From Blastococcus litoris (GTDB lineage Bacteria; Actinomycetota; Actinomycetes; Mycobacteriales; Geodermatophilaceae): a DNA stretch of 64,000 nucleotides. A program made the position numbers and the translations under genes. Under the pieces are notes generated by a model. It was not told the DNA's origin. It ran no database searches and saw only the letters and a list, made by a program, of their open reading frames with translations. The DNA is taken from assembly GCF_003075095.1 (NCBI RefSeq), contig NZ_QCZF01000008.1:179191-243190 (forward strand), written 5' to 3'. Of this stretch, positions 15,428 to 26,979 are shown piece by piece (positions within the stretch are counted from its first letter, which is position 1; each line of letters starts with the position of its first letter).

Positions 15428-17107
15428 ATGGGAACCGACGCCGGGCAGCGGTGGCAGCAGCGGTACGACGCGGCGCTGGCCGCGGGCAAGGTGCGCGACG
15501 CCGACTTCACGACGCTGTCGGGCGTCGAGGTCCAGCCGGTCTACGGGCCCGCTGACGAGTCGGCCGTCGAGGACTTCGCGCGGATCGGCTATCCGGGGGA
15601 GTTCCCGTTCACCCGGGGGTTGCACGCCACCGGCTACCGCGGGCGGGCGTGGACGATCCGCCAGTTCGCCGGCTTCGGCAACGCCCGGCAGACCAACGAG
15701 CGCTACCGGATGATCCTGGCCGAGGGCGGTGGGGGCCTCTCCGTCGCCTTCGACATGCCGACCCTCATGGGGCGCGACTCCGACGACCCCCGCGCGCTGG
15801 GCGAGGTGGGCCACTGCGGCGTCGCGATCGACAGCGCCGCCGACATGGACGTGCTCTTCGACGGCATCCCGCTCGACGGGACGACGACGTCGATGACGAT
15901 CAGCGGTCCCGCCGTGCCGGTGTTCTGCATGTACCTGGTGGCAGCCGAGCGGCAGGGCGTCGACCTCGGCAAGCTCAACGGCACCCTGCAGACCGACATC
16001 TTCAAGGAGTACATCGCGCAGAAGGAGTGGCTGTTCGCCCCCGAGCCGCACCTGCGCCTGATCGGCGATCTCATGGAGTACTGCGCCGAGAAGATCCCGG
16101 CCTACAAGCCGATCAGCGTCTCCGGCTACCACATCCGCGAGGCCGGCTCGACCGCCGCGCAGGAGCTGGCGTACACGCTGGCCGACGGCTTCGCGTACGT
16201 GGAGCTCGGGCTCTCCCGCGGGCTGGACGTGGAGCAGTTCGCGCCCGGGCTGAGCTTCTTCTTCGATGCGCACATCGACTTCTTCGAGGAGATCGCCAAG
16301 TTCCGCGCCGCGCGCCGCATCTGGGCCCGCTGGCTGCGCGACGTCTACGGGGCGAAGAGCGAGAAGGCCCAGCAGCTCCGCTTCCACACCCAGACGGCGG
16401 GCGTGAGCCTCACCGCCCAGCAGCCGGACAACAACATCGTGCGGACGGCGATCGAGGCGCTGTCGGCGGTGCTCGGCGGCACCCAGAGCCTGCACACCAA
16501 CGCGCTCGACGAGGTGCTGGCGCTGCCCAGCGCCAAGGCCGCGCAGATCGCGCTGCGCACGCAGCAGGTGATCGCCGAGGAGACCGGCGTCATGAACGTG
16601 GCCGACCCGCTGGGCGGGTCCTGGTACGTCGAGGCGCTCACGGACGAGCTCGAGCGGCAGGCGGAGGAGATCTTCGCCCGCATCAGGGACATGGGCAGCG
16701 ACGGCACGATGACCTCGGGCATCCTGCGCGGCATCGAGGACGGCTGGTTCACCGGCGAGATCGCCGAGGCGGCGTTCGTCTACCAGCGGGCGCTGGAGAA
16801 GGGCGACAAGAAGGTCGTCGGCGTCAACACGCTCGCCGGCTCCGTCGAGGCCCACGACAAGCTGGACATCCTCCGGGTCAGCCACCAGGTCGAGATCGAC
16901 CAGAAGGCTGAGCTCGCCGGCCGGCGCGGGCAGCGGGACGACGACGCCGCACGGGCCGCGGTCGCGCGCATGGTGGAGGTGTCGCGCACCGACGCGAACA
17001 TGGTCCCGGCCATGCTCGACGCCGTCCGGGCGGAGGCGACCCTCGGCGAGATCTGCGACGCGCTGCGCGCGGAGTGGGGGAGCTACACCGAGCCCGCCCG
17101 GTTCTGA
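15428..17107 (+). CDS. icmA: Isobutyryl-CoA mutase-type large subunit (B12-dependent acyl-CoA mutase)
   Basis: A 559-residue TIM-barrel subunit of the methylmalonyl-CoA mutase family. It lacks the C-terminal B12-binding domain, so it needs a separate small subunit, which is not in this window. Substrate specificity in the family tracks two positions: Tyr/Arg in methylmalonyl-CoA mutase and Phe80/Gln198 in isobutyryl-CoA mutase. Here RQFAGFG gives F80 and EYIAQKE gives Q198, at exactly those numbers. The reaction would be isobutyryl-CoA to n-butyryl-CoA by radical rearrangement. ATG 15428 is chosen over upstream codons because it matches the promoter and avoids overlap with the MarR gene. The MeaB-type GTPase encoded 3 kb upstream is the likely chaperone, and Ccr and the epimerase are encoded nearby. 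Confidence 0.92.
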   Translation: MGTDAGQRWQQRYDAALAAGKVRDADFTTLSGVEVQPVYGPADESAVEDFARIGYPGEFPFTRGLHATGYRGRAWTIRQFAGFGNARQTNERYRMILAEGGGGLSVAFDMPTLMGRDSDDPRALGEVGHCGVAIDSAADMDVLFDGIPLDGTTTSMTISGPAVPVFCMYLVAAERQGVDLGKLNGTLQTDIFKEYIAQKEWLFAPEPHLRLIGDLMEYCAEKIPAYKPISVSGYHIREAGSTAAQELAYTLADGFAYVELGLSRGLDVEQFAPGLSFFFDAHIDFFEEIAKFRAARRIWARWLRDVYGAKSEKAQQLRFHTQTAGVSLTAQQPDNNIVRTAIEALSAVLGGTQSLHTNALDEVLALPSAKAAQIALRTQQVIAEETGVMNVADPLGGSWYVEALTDELERQAEEIFARIRDMGSDGTMTSGILRGIEDGWFTGEIAEAAFVYQRALEKGDKKVVGVNTLAGSVEAHDKLDILRVSHQVEIDQKAELAGRRGQRDDDAARAAVARMVEVSRTDANMVPAMLDAVRAEATLGEICDALRAEWGSYTEPARF

Positions 17108-17112
17108 CCTCT

Positions 17113-17166
17113 CTCGTTCCGCATGGCCCGGTGACGTAACTCACCGGTAACTTCGCTCGTTCCGCA
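17113..17166. repeat. Hairpin and direct repeat between icmA and the acylase gene
   Basis: CCGGTGA (17128-17134) and TCACCGG (17141-17147) form a stem that may end the icmA transcript. CTCGTTCCGCA occurs twice, at 17113-17123 and 17156-17166. Read on the minus strand, 17136-17151 (GTTACCGGTGAGTTAC) is one substitution away from the TTACY/RGTAR operator motif seen elsewhere in the window. Confidence 0.35.
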
Positions 17167-17196
17167 CGGCACTGCTCCCGGATCCCGGAGGTCGTC

Positions 17197-19968
17197 GTGC
17201 GGCTGCCCGCCCTGCCCACATCGCTCGTGCTGGTCACCGGCCTGGTCGTGGCCGGCCTGGCCACCCCGGCTGCGGCGACCCCTGCACCGCAGCAGGAGGA
17301 CTACGGGTCGGTCCGCAACGTGCTTCCACCCGGGCAGCGCGGCTCCATGGACCTCCCCGGCACGATCGGGGCGGTGCTCGGTGACCCGCTCGGGCGGGCG
17401 GCGGTCGACGGGCAGAACGCGCCGGACAACTTCGCCGACCAGCTGGAGATGTACGACGCCCTCAACGCGGCCGACCTCTCCGCGCTGACCGAGGAGGACC
17501 TCCCGGCCTACTACAAGGACGCCCCGCTCACCCTGACCGACGACGAGGCGGTCAGCGTCGAGCGGCCGCGGGACGGCGTGGTCATCCGCCGCGACGGGTA
17601 CGGCGTCCCCTACATCGAGGGCGAGACCCGGGAGGACGCCGCGTTCGGCTCCGGGTACGCCGGGACGCAGGACCGGATGTTCCTCATGGACGTCCTCAGG
17701 CACGTGGGCGCGGCCCGCGCCGCCGAGTTCCTCGGCCCCAGCGAGGCCAACATCGCGATGGACCAGGAGCAGCTGCGCTCGGCGTTCTACACCGAGGAGG
17801 AGGCGGCCGCCCAGGTCGAGGAGGTCGCCGAGCGCTTCGGCGAGGAGGGGCAGCGGCTGCTGGCCGCCTTCGACGCCTTCATCGCCGGCATCAACGCCGC
17901 GCAGCAGCAGCTGTGCCCGGGTCTCGTGCTCGGCCCGGAGTGCCCGGCCGAGTACGTCGCCCTCCAGCGGGTGCCCGAGCCCTGGGACCGCGCGGACGTC
18001 GTCTACATCGCCTCGCTGGTCGGCGGCATCTTCGGCAAGGGCGGCGGAGCCGAGTTCGCCAACGCCCGCTGGCTCCAGCAGCTCGAGCAGCAGTTCGGGG
18101 CCGACGAGGGACGGCGGATCTTCGACGACCTGCGGTCCGCCGACGACGAGCACGCCCCGACCACGTCGTCCACCGCGGCGCCGTACGGCGGCGGTCCGGT
18201 CGACCCGACGAAGCCCGGCGTCGCCCTGCCCGACCTGGACGGCGAGACCGCCCCGGGCACGGGTGCGGACGCCGGCGCGGGGGAGCTGCCGCTGCCGTCG
18301 CTCGGCGCGCTGTCCGGCCGGCTCGACCCCGCGCCGATGGCGGTGACCACGCCGTTCGGCACGATCGACCTGGCCGCGGTCGCCGACGGCATGAGCAACG
18401 CGGCGCTGGTGTCCGGTGACCGCACCGCCGACGGGCACCCGGTGACGGTGTTCGGCCCGCAGACCGGCTACTACGCGCCCCAGCTGCTCACCGAGCAGGC
18501 CGTCGTCGCCCCGGGCATCCACGCGCGGGGTGTCTCGTTCGCCGGGACCAACCTGGTGGTGCAGCTCGGCCGCGGCGTGGACTACGCCTGGTCGGCCACC
18601 AGCGCCAACAGCGACAACGTCGACACCGTCGTCGTCCGCCTGTGCGAGCCCGACGGCGGCGAGGCGACGGTGGAGTCGGAGGGCTGGCTGGACGGCGACC
18701 GCTGCGTGCCGATGGACCGGCACGTGCACGAGGAGGTCGCGACGCCGACGCTCGGCGGCGCGGGGGCGCCGCAGGTGCTGGAGTTCCTGGTCCTGCGCAC
18801 CGACGACGGCATCGTGCAGCTGCGGACCACCGTCGACGGCGAGCCGGTCGGCATCGTGACCCAGCGGACGACCTACCACCGCGAGCTGGACTCGGTCGTC
18901 GGCTTCGAGCGGTTCGGCAACCCCGAGGTCACCTCGGACGCCGCGAGCTTCCAGGGGGCCGCCGCGGCCATCGACTACACGTTCAACTGGTTCTACGCCG
19001 ACGATCGCGACATCGCGTACTTCTCGTCGGGCCGGCTGCCGGTCCGCGCCGAGGGGACCGATCCGCACCTCCCCCGCTGGGCCGGTGACGAGTACGCGTG
19101 GCAGGGCTGGCTGAGCGCCGGCGACCACCCGCAGCAGGTCAACCCGCCGTCGGGCTACTTCGTCTCGTGGAACAACAAGCCGGCGCCCGGTTGGGCCGCG
19201 GCCGACGACGGCTGGGGCTGGGGACCGGTGCAGCGCAGCCTCGCGCTCTCCGACCGGGTGGGCGCCCTGGCGCAGGGCGGCGGGGTGACGACGACCGACC
19301 TGGTCGCCGCCGTCCAGGACGCCGCCACCGTCGACTCGCGTGCCTTCTACACGCTGCCGCACCTGCTCGACGCGATCGGGGACGACCCGGAGCTCGCCGA
19401 GGCGGTCGCCCTGCTGCGCGACTGGGCCGGCCGGGGCGCGCACCGCATCGACTCCGACCGGGACGGCGCCTACCAGGACCAGGCGGCGGTCGCGCTGTTC
19501 GACGCCTGGTGGGAGACGACGGCCGACGACGGCTCGGTGCAGTCGGTGGCGCACGAGCTGCTGCGCGGGACGCTGGGTGACCTCGTCACCGAGCTGCCGC
19601 AACGGCTCGACGACCACCCGCGCCAGGGGCTCGGCTCCTCCTGGAACAACGTGGCCTGGTACGGCTACGTCGTCCGGGAACTGGCCGGCGAGGAGCTCCG
19701 GGGCGACGGCGACTGGTCGCGCTCCTACTGCGGCGGCGGCGACCGGGCCGCCTGCCAGGAGGACCTGCGGGCCTCGCTGCGCGCCACGGTCGACCGCGTG
19801 CTGGCCGAGCAGGGGGTCTCGTCGGTGGACGAGCTGACCTACGACAAGCACGTCGACGACATCCGCTCGGTGGCGACGGGTGTCGTGGGCGTGCGGGCCA
19901 TCGACTGGCAGAACCGGCCGACCTTCCAGCAGGTGGTGGAGTTCGACCGCCACCGGCCGCGGAGCTGA
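17197..19968 (+). CDS. Secreted penicillin acylase-family (Ntn-hydrolase) protein
   Basis: A 923-residue exported precursor. A signal peptide (SLVLVTGLVVAGLATPAAA) precedes an alpha-chain region. The likely autocleavage site is before S400 in DGMSNAALVSGDRT, where the new N-terminal serine would be the nucleophile, as in penicillin G acylases (SNxW). The beta chain carries the expected WSATSANSDNVD region and the typical SWNNKPAPGW segment. Family members hydrolyse amide bonds of beta-lactams, N-acyl-homoserine lactones or other acylated compounds. At about 920 residues it is longer than classical enzymes (about 800-850); an insert around 330-380 is rich in Pro and Gly. The GTG start has CGGAGG six bases upstream. 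Substrate unknown. Confidence 0.88.
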   Translation: MRLPALPTSLVLVTGLVVAGLATPAAATPAPQQEDYGSVRNVLPPGQRGSMDLPGTIGAVLGDPLGRAAVDGQNAPDNFADQLEMYDALNAADLSALTEEDLPAYYKDAPLTLTDDEAVSVERPRDGVVIRRDGYGVPYIEGETREDAAFGSGYAGTQDRMFLMDVLRHVGAARAAEFLGPSEANIAMDQEQLRSAFYTEEEAAAQVEEVAERFGEEGQRLLAAFDAFIAGINAAQQQLCPGLVLGPECPAEYVALQRVPEPWDRADVVYIASLVGGIFGKGGGAEFANARWLQQLEQQFGADEGRRIFDDLRSADDEHAPTTSSTAAPYGGGPVDPTKPGVALPDLDGETAPGTGADAGAGELPLPSLGALSGRLDPAPMAVTTPFGTIDLAAVADGMSNAALVSGDRTADGHPVTVFGPQTGYYAPQLLTEQAVVAPGIHARGVSFAGTNLVVQLGRGVDYAWSATSANSDNVDTVVVRLCEPDGGEATVESEGWLDGDRCVPMDRHVHEEVATPTLGGAGAPQVLEFLVLRTDDGIVQLRTTVDGEPVGIVTQRTTYHRELDSVVGFERFGNPEVTSDAASFQGAAAAIDYTFNWFYADDRDIAYFSSGRLPVRAEGTDPHLPRWAGDEYAWQGWLSAGDHPQQVNPPSGYFVSWNNKPAPGWAAADDGWGWGPVQRSLALSDRVGALAQGGGVTTTDLVAAVQDAATVDSRAFYTLPHLLDAIGDDPELAEAVALLRDWAGRGAHRIDSDRDGAYQDQAAVALFDAWWETTADDGSVQSVAHELLRGTLGDLVTELPQRLDDHPRQGLGSSWNNVAWYGYVVRELAGEELRGDGDWSRSYCGGGDRAACQEDLRASLRATVDRVLAEQGVSSVDELTYDKHVDDIRSVATGVVGVRAIDWQNRPTFQQVVEFDRHRPRS

Positions 19969-20086
19969 CCGCCCCGACACGCCCGGCGGCGAGACGAGTG
20001 GGGCCCGGAGGGTCCCGCGAGGAGTGCCGGGACGGGCTCCGCGCAACTCGGGAACGCCCCCTGGCCGCGGTCGGAGCCCGGAGGGC

Positions 20087-20092
20087 GACAAT
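20087..20092 (+). promoter_or_regulatory. Putative -10 element of the thioredoxin-TPR gene
   Basis: GACAAT ends six bases before the ATG at 20099, consistent with a leaderless transcript. A GGAGGG lies at 20080-20085 but is 13 bases from the start, too far for an ideal ribosome-binding site. Confidence 0.4.
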
Positions 20093-20098
20093 GGACAC

Positions 20099-21064
20099 AT
20101 GCAGCCCACCCGCCCCGGACGTCCCGACCCCCGCGCTGCCGCCCAGCAGGCCCAGCTGGCGGCGGCCATGTCCGGCGCCGTCGACCTGGCCGCCGTCAAG
20201 GCCCGGTCGGAGGCCGCCGCGCGTGCCGCGACGGCGCCGCCGCCGAGCGCCGAGGCGCCTGCAGGGGCGCCCGGTTCGGCCGTCGTCGACGTCACCGAGG
20301 CGACGTTCCAGGCCGAGGTGCTCGACCGCTCGTTCCAGGTGCCGGTCGTCCTCGACCTCTGGGCGGAGTGGTGCGGGCCCTGCAAGCAGCTCTCCCCGGT
20401 GCTCGAGCGACTGGCCGCCGAGGGCGCCGGCTCCTGGGTGCTCGCCAAGGTCGACGTGGACGCCAACCCCGCGCTGGCCCAGGGCCTGCGGGTGCAGGGC
20501 ATCCCGGCGGTGAAGGCGGTCTGGCAGGGGCAGCTGGTCGCGGAGTTCACCGGCGCCATCCCCGAGGAGCAGGCCCGCCAGTTCGTCACCGAGCTGGTGC
20601 GCGCCACGACCGGCGGGGCGGTCCCCGGCGGCGACGCCGAGGAGGCCGTCGCGGAGGACCCGCGGCTCGACGCCGCCGAGGCAGCGCTCGAGCGCGGTGA
20701 CCTCGCCGCCGCCGAGGCCGCCTACCAGTCGATCCTCGACGCCGAGCCCGACCACCCCGAGGCCGCGCTGGCCCTGCGGCAGGTGCAGCTGTTCCGGCGG
20801 GCCGACGAGGCCGGCCCCGACGCCCTGGAGAAGGCCGACGCTGCGCCAGAGGACGTCGAGGCGCAGACGCGGGCGGCCGACTTCCTCCTCGGGACGGGCA
20901 ACATCGAGGCCGCGTTCGACCGGCTGCTCGACGTCGTCCGGCGCACGGCAGGCGAGGACCGCGACCGCGCCCGGGTGCACCTGGTGGAGCTGTTCGCGGT
21001 CGTCGGTGACGAGGACCCGCGGGTCGGCGCGGCGCGGCGCCAGCTGATGGCCGCCCTCTTCTGA
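20099..21064 (+). CDS. Thioredoxin-domain protein with TPR-like C-terminus (CnoX/YbbN-like)
   Basis: A 321-residue cytoplasmic protein. After a disordered Ala/Pro-rich segment (1-60) comes a thioredoxin domain with LDLWAEWCGPCKQLSP (C92, C95) and the cis-proline stretch QGIPAVKAVW. The C-terminal half (about 190-321) is made of helical TPR-like repeats (LERGDLAAAEAAYQSILDAE, then similar units). This matches the CnoX/YbbN organisation: a redox-active or holdase co-chaperone that protects substrates from overoxidation. An intact CxxC motif suggests real thiol activity. It stands alone between the acylase and metallopeptidase genes. Confidence 0.88.
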   Translation: MQPTRPGRPDPRAAAQQAQLAAAMSGAVDLAAVKARSEAAARAATAPPPSAEAPAGAPGSAVVDVTEATFQAEVLDRSFQVPVVLDLWAEWCGPCKQLSPVLERLAAEGAGSWVLAKVDVDANPALAQGLRVQGIPAVKAVWQGQLVAEFTGAIPEEQARQFVTELVRATTGGAVPGGDAEEAVAEDPRLDAAEAALERGDLAAAEAAYQSILDAEPDHPEAALALRQVQLFRRADEAGPDALEKADAAPEDVEAQTRAADFLLGTGNIEAAFDRLLDVVRRTAGEDRDRARVHLVELFAVVGDEDPRVGAARRQLMAALF

Positions 21065-21082
21065 GAACACGTTGCGGCAGGC

Positions 21083-21102
21083 GTCGCCCCCCGGACGGCG
21101 AC
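21083..21102 (+). terminator. Weak hairpin after the thioredoxin-TPR gene
   Basis: GTCGCC (21083-21088) pairs with GGCGAC (21097-21102), 19 bases after the stop. The remaining 190 bases to the metallopeptidase stop at 21296 hold no gene that I can support. Confidence 0.4.
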
Positions 21103-21295
21103 CTCGCCGCCGGTGGTGTCGCGGACGGGCGGTTCCACGGGCCGGACCGATGACGATCGTGGCGTCAGCCGCTCAGGCCGGCGGTCGCGGGGGTCAGAAC
21201 GGCCGGCATCAGGCGGTGCCTCAGCGGTCGGGCCATGACGGGGGCATCGGCGTTCCGGCACGCGCGCACACGCCGACCAGGCCCCGCCCGGGCGG

Positions 21296-22681
21296 TCAGC
21301 CCTCCAGGTCGCAGGCCTCGCCGCCCTCGAGGAAGCCGGTGCGGAAGGCGCCGACCAGCTCGAACCCGGAGGCGTCGACGTTCGGGAAGACCTGGTTGTC
21401 GACGCCGTAGGTGAGCAGGAACTGCACCGCCTCGTCGATGTCGCCGGGGCTGATGACGGCGTACTCCTCGAACTGGCGGTTGTACCACTGGGCCTCGTAC
21501 CAGCCGGTCAGGCAGACCGCCGAGCGGGTGGCGGCCCCGTCGTCCGTCGAGAGACCGGCCTGGTCGCGGACGGCCAGCGAGTACGGGAGGGAGATCGCCG
21601 TGGTCAGGGCGAAGTCCCCGATCTCGTCGTAGGCCGGTGTCGCGAGGTCCGTCTCGTCCACGTACACGGTGGAGTCCTCGGCGCAGTACCCGAGGTCGCG
21701 GTCCTCGAGGCCCTCGCAGTCGGGTGCCGTGCCGTCGAAGCCCTCGATCGCCGGAGGCTCGAAGTCGGTGCCGAAGGCGGCGGGGAACACGTCGCCGTAG
21801 AACAGGGGGAGCGTCGCGCTGATGAACCCGACGGCGTCCTCGAACGGGGCGTTGCCCTGACTGGCGAAGTCCTCGGGCCGCTCGAACTCCGCTGCGGTGA
21901 ACAAGCGGTCGGAGCCGAAGTCGTCCCGGCAGGAACCCACACCGCCGTCGAACCCGTCGTAGAACGCCGACACGCGGTCGAAGTAGGAGCCGTGCGCCTG
22001 GGTGTCGTCGGGGTCGCTGCCCACGTCGTCGCGCAGCAGCAGGAACCCGCGGACCACGTCGTCGAGCTCCGGCGTCCGGATCGAGACGTGCTCGGCCGCC
22101 CCGCCGGCCACCCACGACGTCCAGGCGCCGGCCAGGCAGTCGGCCTGGGTCTCGTCCTGGATGCCGCGCTCGGAGAAGCCGAACCGCCCCTGCATGGCGT
22201 GGCCGAACTCGTGCGCCATGACGACCGGGACGAGGAAGCGGCCGTAGTCGGTAGCCAGCTCCTCGAGCAGCGCCCGGTCGTAGGCGATGAGGTCGCAGGT
22301 GGGGTCGTAGAACGCGTTGCCGGCCACCTCGTCGGGGGAGGTGGGCGAGCCGTCGCAGCCGATGCCGTTCTCCGGGTAGGCGCCCTCGTCGACGGCCTCG
22401 GAGTCGACGGAGAAGTAGCCGCCCTCGAGCGGGGCGAACTCGTCGTCGAAGAACTCGGGGTAGGCGTCGGCCCAGAACGTGTTGAGGTCGGCCAGGGCGT
22501 TGCGGGCGAACCGGTCGATCGGCTCGTCGCTGACCCCGGTGATCGGGAAGTCGTCGGCGGCGACGTCGACCGGCTCGTCGGCGCCCGGCGAGGCCTGGCC
22601 GGTGACGACCTCGGTGGCGCAGCCGGTGAGCAGCAGGACGCCGAGGGCGGCGGGCAGGACACGGCGCAGGACCGGCGTCAT
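21296..22681 (-). CDS. Lipoprotein neutral zinc metallopeptidase
   Basis: A 461-residue lipoprotein. The signal peptide ends at lipobox LLLTGC with C21. The zinc-peptidase motif VVMAHEFGHAMQGRFG gives H157, E158 and H161, and a third ligand is likely E177 in QDETQADC. This matches the family of putative neutral zinc metallopeptidases found in actinobacteria. The mature protein is strongly acidic, as expected for an extracytoplasmic enzyme. The ATG at 22679-22681 follows AGGGGGAA; in-frame codons upstream would spoil the signal peptide. Several cysteines (C109, C129, C182 and others) may form disulfides. Substrate unknown. Confidence 0.88.
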   Translation of the reverse strand: MTPVLRRVLPAALGVLLLTGCATEVVTGQASPGADEPVDVAADDFPITGVSDEPIDRFARNALADLNTFWADAYPEFFDDEFAPLEGGYFSVDSEAVDEGAYPENGIGCDGSPTSPDEVAGNAFYDPTCDLIAYDRALLEELATDYGRFLVPVVMAHEFGHAMQGRFGFSERGIQDETQADCLAGAWTSWVAGGAAEHVSIRTPELDDVVRGFLLLRDDVGSDPDDTQAHGSYFDRVSAFYDGFDGGVGSCRDDFGSDRLFTAAEFERPEDFASQGNAPFEDAVGFISATLPLFYGDVFPAAFGTDFEPPAIEGFDGTAPDCEGLEDRDLGYCAEDSTVYVDETDLATPAYDEIGDFALTTAISLPYSLAVRDQAGLSTDDGAATRSAVCLTGWYEAQWYNRQFEEYAVISPGDIDEAVQFLLTYGVDNQVFPNVDASGFELVGAFRTGFLEGGEACDLEG

Positions 22682-22772
22682 CGGCGACTGGTTCCCCCTG
22701 TGAGGTGGGCCGGCTCGGGCCCGGACCAACGGCAGCCCCACCAGGATGCCTGGTCAGCGGCCCCCACGGGGA

Positions 22773-22799
22773 TCTCCGGCGCGCCGACGGCGCCGGAGA
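22773..22799 (-). terminator. Terminator hairpin of the glgE-treS-pep2-glgB operon
   Basis: TCTCCGGCGC (22773-22782) and GCGCCGGAGA (22790-22799) form a perfect 10-bp stem with a 7-base loop, starting 13 bases beyond the glgB stop on the minus strand. Confidence 0.7.
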
Positions 22800-22811
22800 C
22801 CCGCCGGTGGA

Positions 22812-25580
<2,769 letters not shown>

Positions 25581-25608
25581 CGTCTCGCCGTCCTCTTCGG
25601 TGCTGGGG

Positions 25609-26979
25609 TCACTGAGCGCTGGTGAGTCGTGACAGGGAGTTGAGCGGGATCATCAGCCAGTGCGGACGGTTCCGTGCCTCGTAGACGCACTCGTAAACCG
25701 CTTTGTCCGCCTCGAACGCCCGAAGGAGTGGTGACTCGCCGCACGGGTCGAGGCCGCTGGCGGCGGAGTAACCGGCGCAGTAGGCCGCGCGGTTGCGGGC
25801 TGCCCACTCCTGCGCCCGGTAGGCGCGCTGGGCGTCGTCGGGCTGCTCGACCAGCATGTGCCGGGCCGCGTAGTCGAAGCTGCGCAGCATGCCGGCGACG
25901 TCCCGGAGCGGGCTGTCGAGCTCCCGGCGGCTGGCCAGGGACCGGGCCGGCTCGCCTTCGAAGTCCAGGACGATCCAGCCGGTGGCCGTGCGCAGCACCT
26001 GGCCGAGGTGCAGGTCGCCGTGCACCCGCTGGCGGACGACGGGTTCCCGGCTCCCGGCGACGGCGGCGTAGAGCGCCCGCAGGCCGTCGGCGTGCTCGGC
26101 GAGCTGCGGGACGACCTCGATGGCCGCGTCGAGCCGCTCGTTCATCTGGGCGGCGGTCGCGGCGTACCACTCCTCGCCGGCCGGCTCGCTGGGCAGGACG
26201 CGCGCCATGTCCGCGTGCACCGACGCCGTCGCCGCGCCCAGCCGCTCGCTGTCGGCGGCGAAGTCGCCACCGACCTCGTCGGCGTGCAGGTCACCCTCGG
26301 CGTAGAGGTCGCGGACGCTCGCGGTGGCCAGCCGCCACCCGTCGCTGGCGTTCGGCACGAACGTCTGCAGCATCGCGACGGTCGCCGGCGGATTGCCCGG
26401 ATCCGGGTCGTCGATCTCGATGTGCCCGAGCAGCGGCGCGATGTGCTCGTTGTCGGTCTCCCGCAGCGCCGCGTGCACCTCGACGTCGGGGTTGAGACCG
26501 GGCTCGAGCCGGCGGAACAGCTTGAGGATCGCCTCCTGGCCGTAGGTCAGCGAGGTGTTGCTCTGCTCGCCGGAGACGATGTCGCCGGGCAGGCCCTCCG
26601 GGATGTAGGCGACGCCGGCCGGGTGGAAGTGCATCGGCCCGACGGTGGAGGCGTTGACCAGGTGGATCAGCCACGGGGTCGTGGCCTCCCGGTCGCGCAT
26701 CGCGTCGTAGGCGTAGGTCTCCCGGCCGTCGTTGGCCACCGCACCGATGAATGCCGCCTCCAGCTCGTCGGCCGGGTGGTCGCGCCAGGACAGGGGGACC
26801 AGGTAGGTCTCCCGCGTGCCGTCGGTGTAGCTCACCCGGACCCGGTGCACCGACACCACGGGGTTGCCGCGGTCGAGGAAGAAGCCGTCCTCGGTGACGT
26901 CGGCCCACTCGCGGCCCTTGCTCCCGAACCAGCGCTGGTGCGGCATCCACTCGCGGAACAGGTCGGTCAGGGCCTTCAT
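25609..26979 (-). CDS. pep2: Maltokinase Pep2
   Basis: Pep2 (Mak) phosphorylates maltose with ATP to alpha-maltose-1-phosphate, the donor for GlgE. The 456-residue protein has the expected kinase-like fold. The N-terminal lobe starts [19 protein letters not shown]. The catalytic loop [11 protein letters not shown] and the metal-binding [12 protein letters not shown] are clear. The start ATG overlaps the treS stop as ATGA (26976-26979), so it is translationally coupled to TreS, which makes maltose from trehalose; in some species the two form a complex. Length is normal for the family. Confidence 0.95.
   Translation of the reverse strand: MKALTDLFREWMPHQRWFGSKGREWADVTEDGFFLDRGNPVVSVHRVRVSYTDGTRETYLVPLSWRDHPADELEAAFIGAVANDGRETYAYDAMRDREATTPWLIHLVNASTVGPMHFHPAGVAYIPEGLPGDIVSGEQSNTSLTYGQEAILKLFRRLEPGLNPDVEVHAALRETDNEHIAPLLGHIEIDDPDPGNPPATVAMLQTFVPNASDGWRLATASVRDLYAEGDLHADEVGGDFAADSERLGAATASVHADMARVLPSEPAGEEWYAATAAQMNERLDAAIEVVPQLAEHADGLRALYAAVAGSREPVVRQRVHGDLHLGQVLRTATGWIVLDFEGEPARSLASRRELDSPLRDVAGMLRSFDYAARHMLVEQPDDAQRAYRAQEWAARNRAAYCAGYSAASGLDPCGESPLLRAFEADKAVYECVYEARNRPHWLMIPLNSLSRLTSAQ

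Noticed and set aside
17136..17151. Fourth TTACY/RGTAR site upstream of the acylase gene
   Set aside because: It has an arm mismatch, overlaps a probable terminator hairpin, and the downstream gene has no evident acyl-CoA function; not listed as a separate operator.
17083..20607. Very long open frame (over 1100 codons) on the minus strand opposite the acylase and thioredoxin-TPR genes
   Set aside because: It is antisense to well-supported genes, its translation is rich in Arg, Gly, Val and His without domain motifs, and such open frames arise routinely opposite GC-rich codons.
21065..21295. Small gene between the thioredoxin-TPR and metallopeptidase genes
   Set aside because: The open frames here overlap neighbours, lack ribosome-binding sites and show no conserved pattern.
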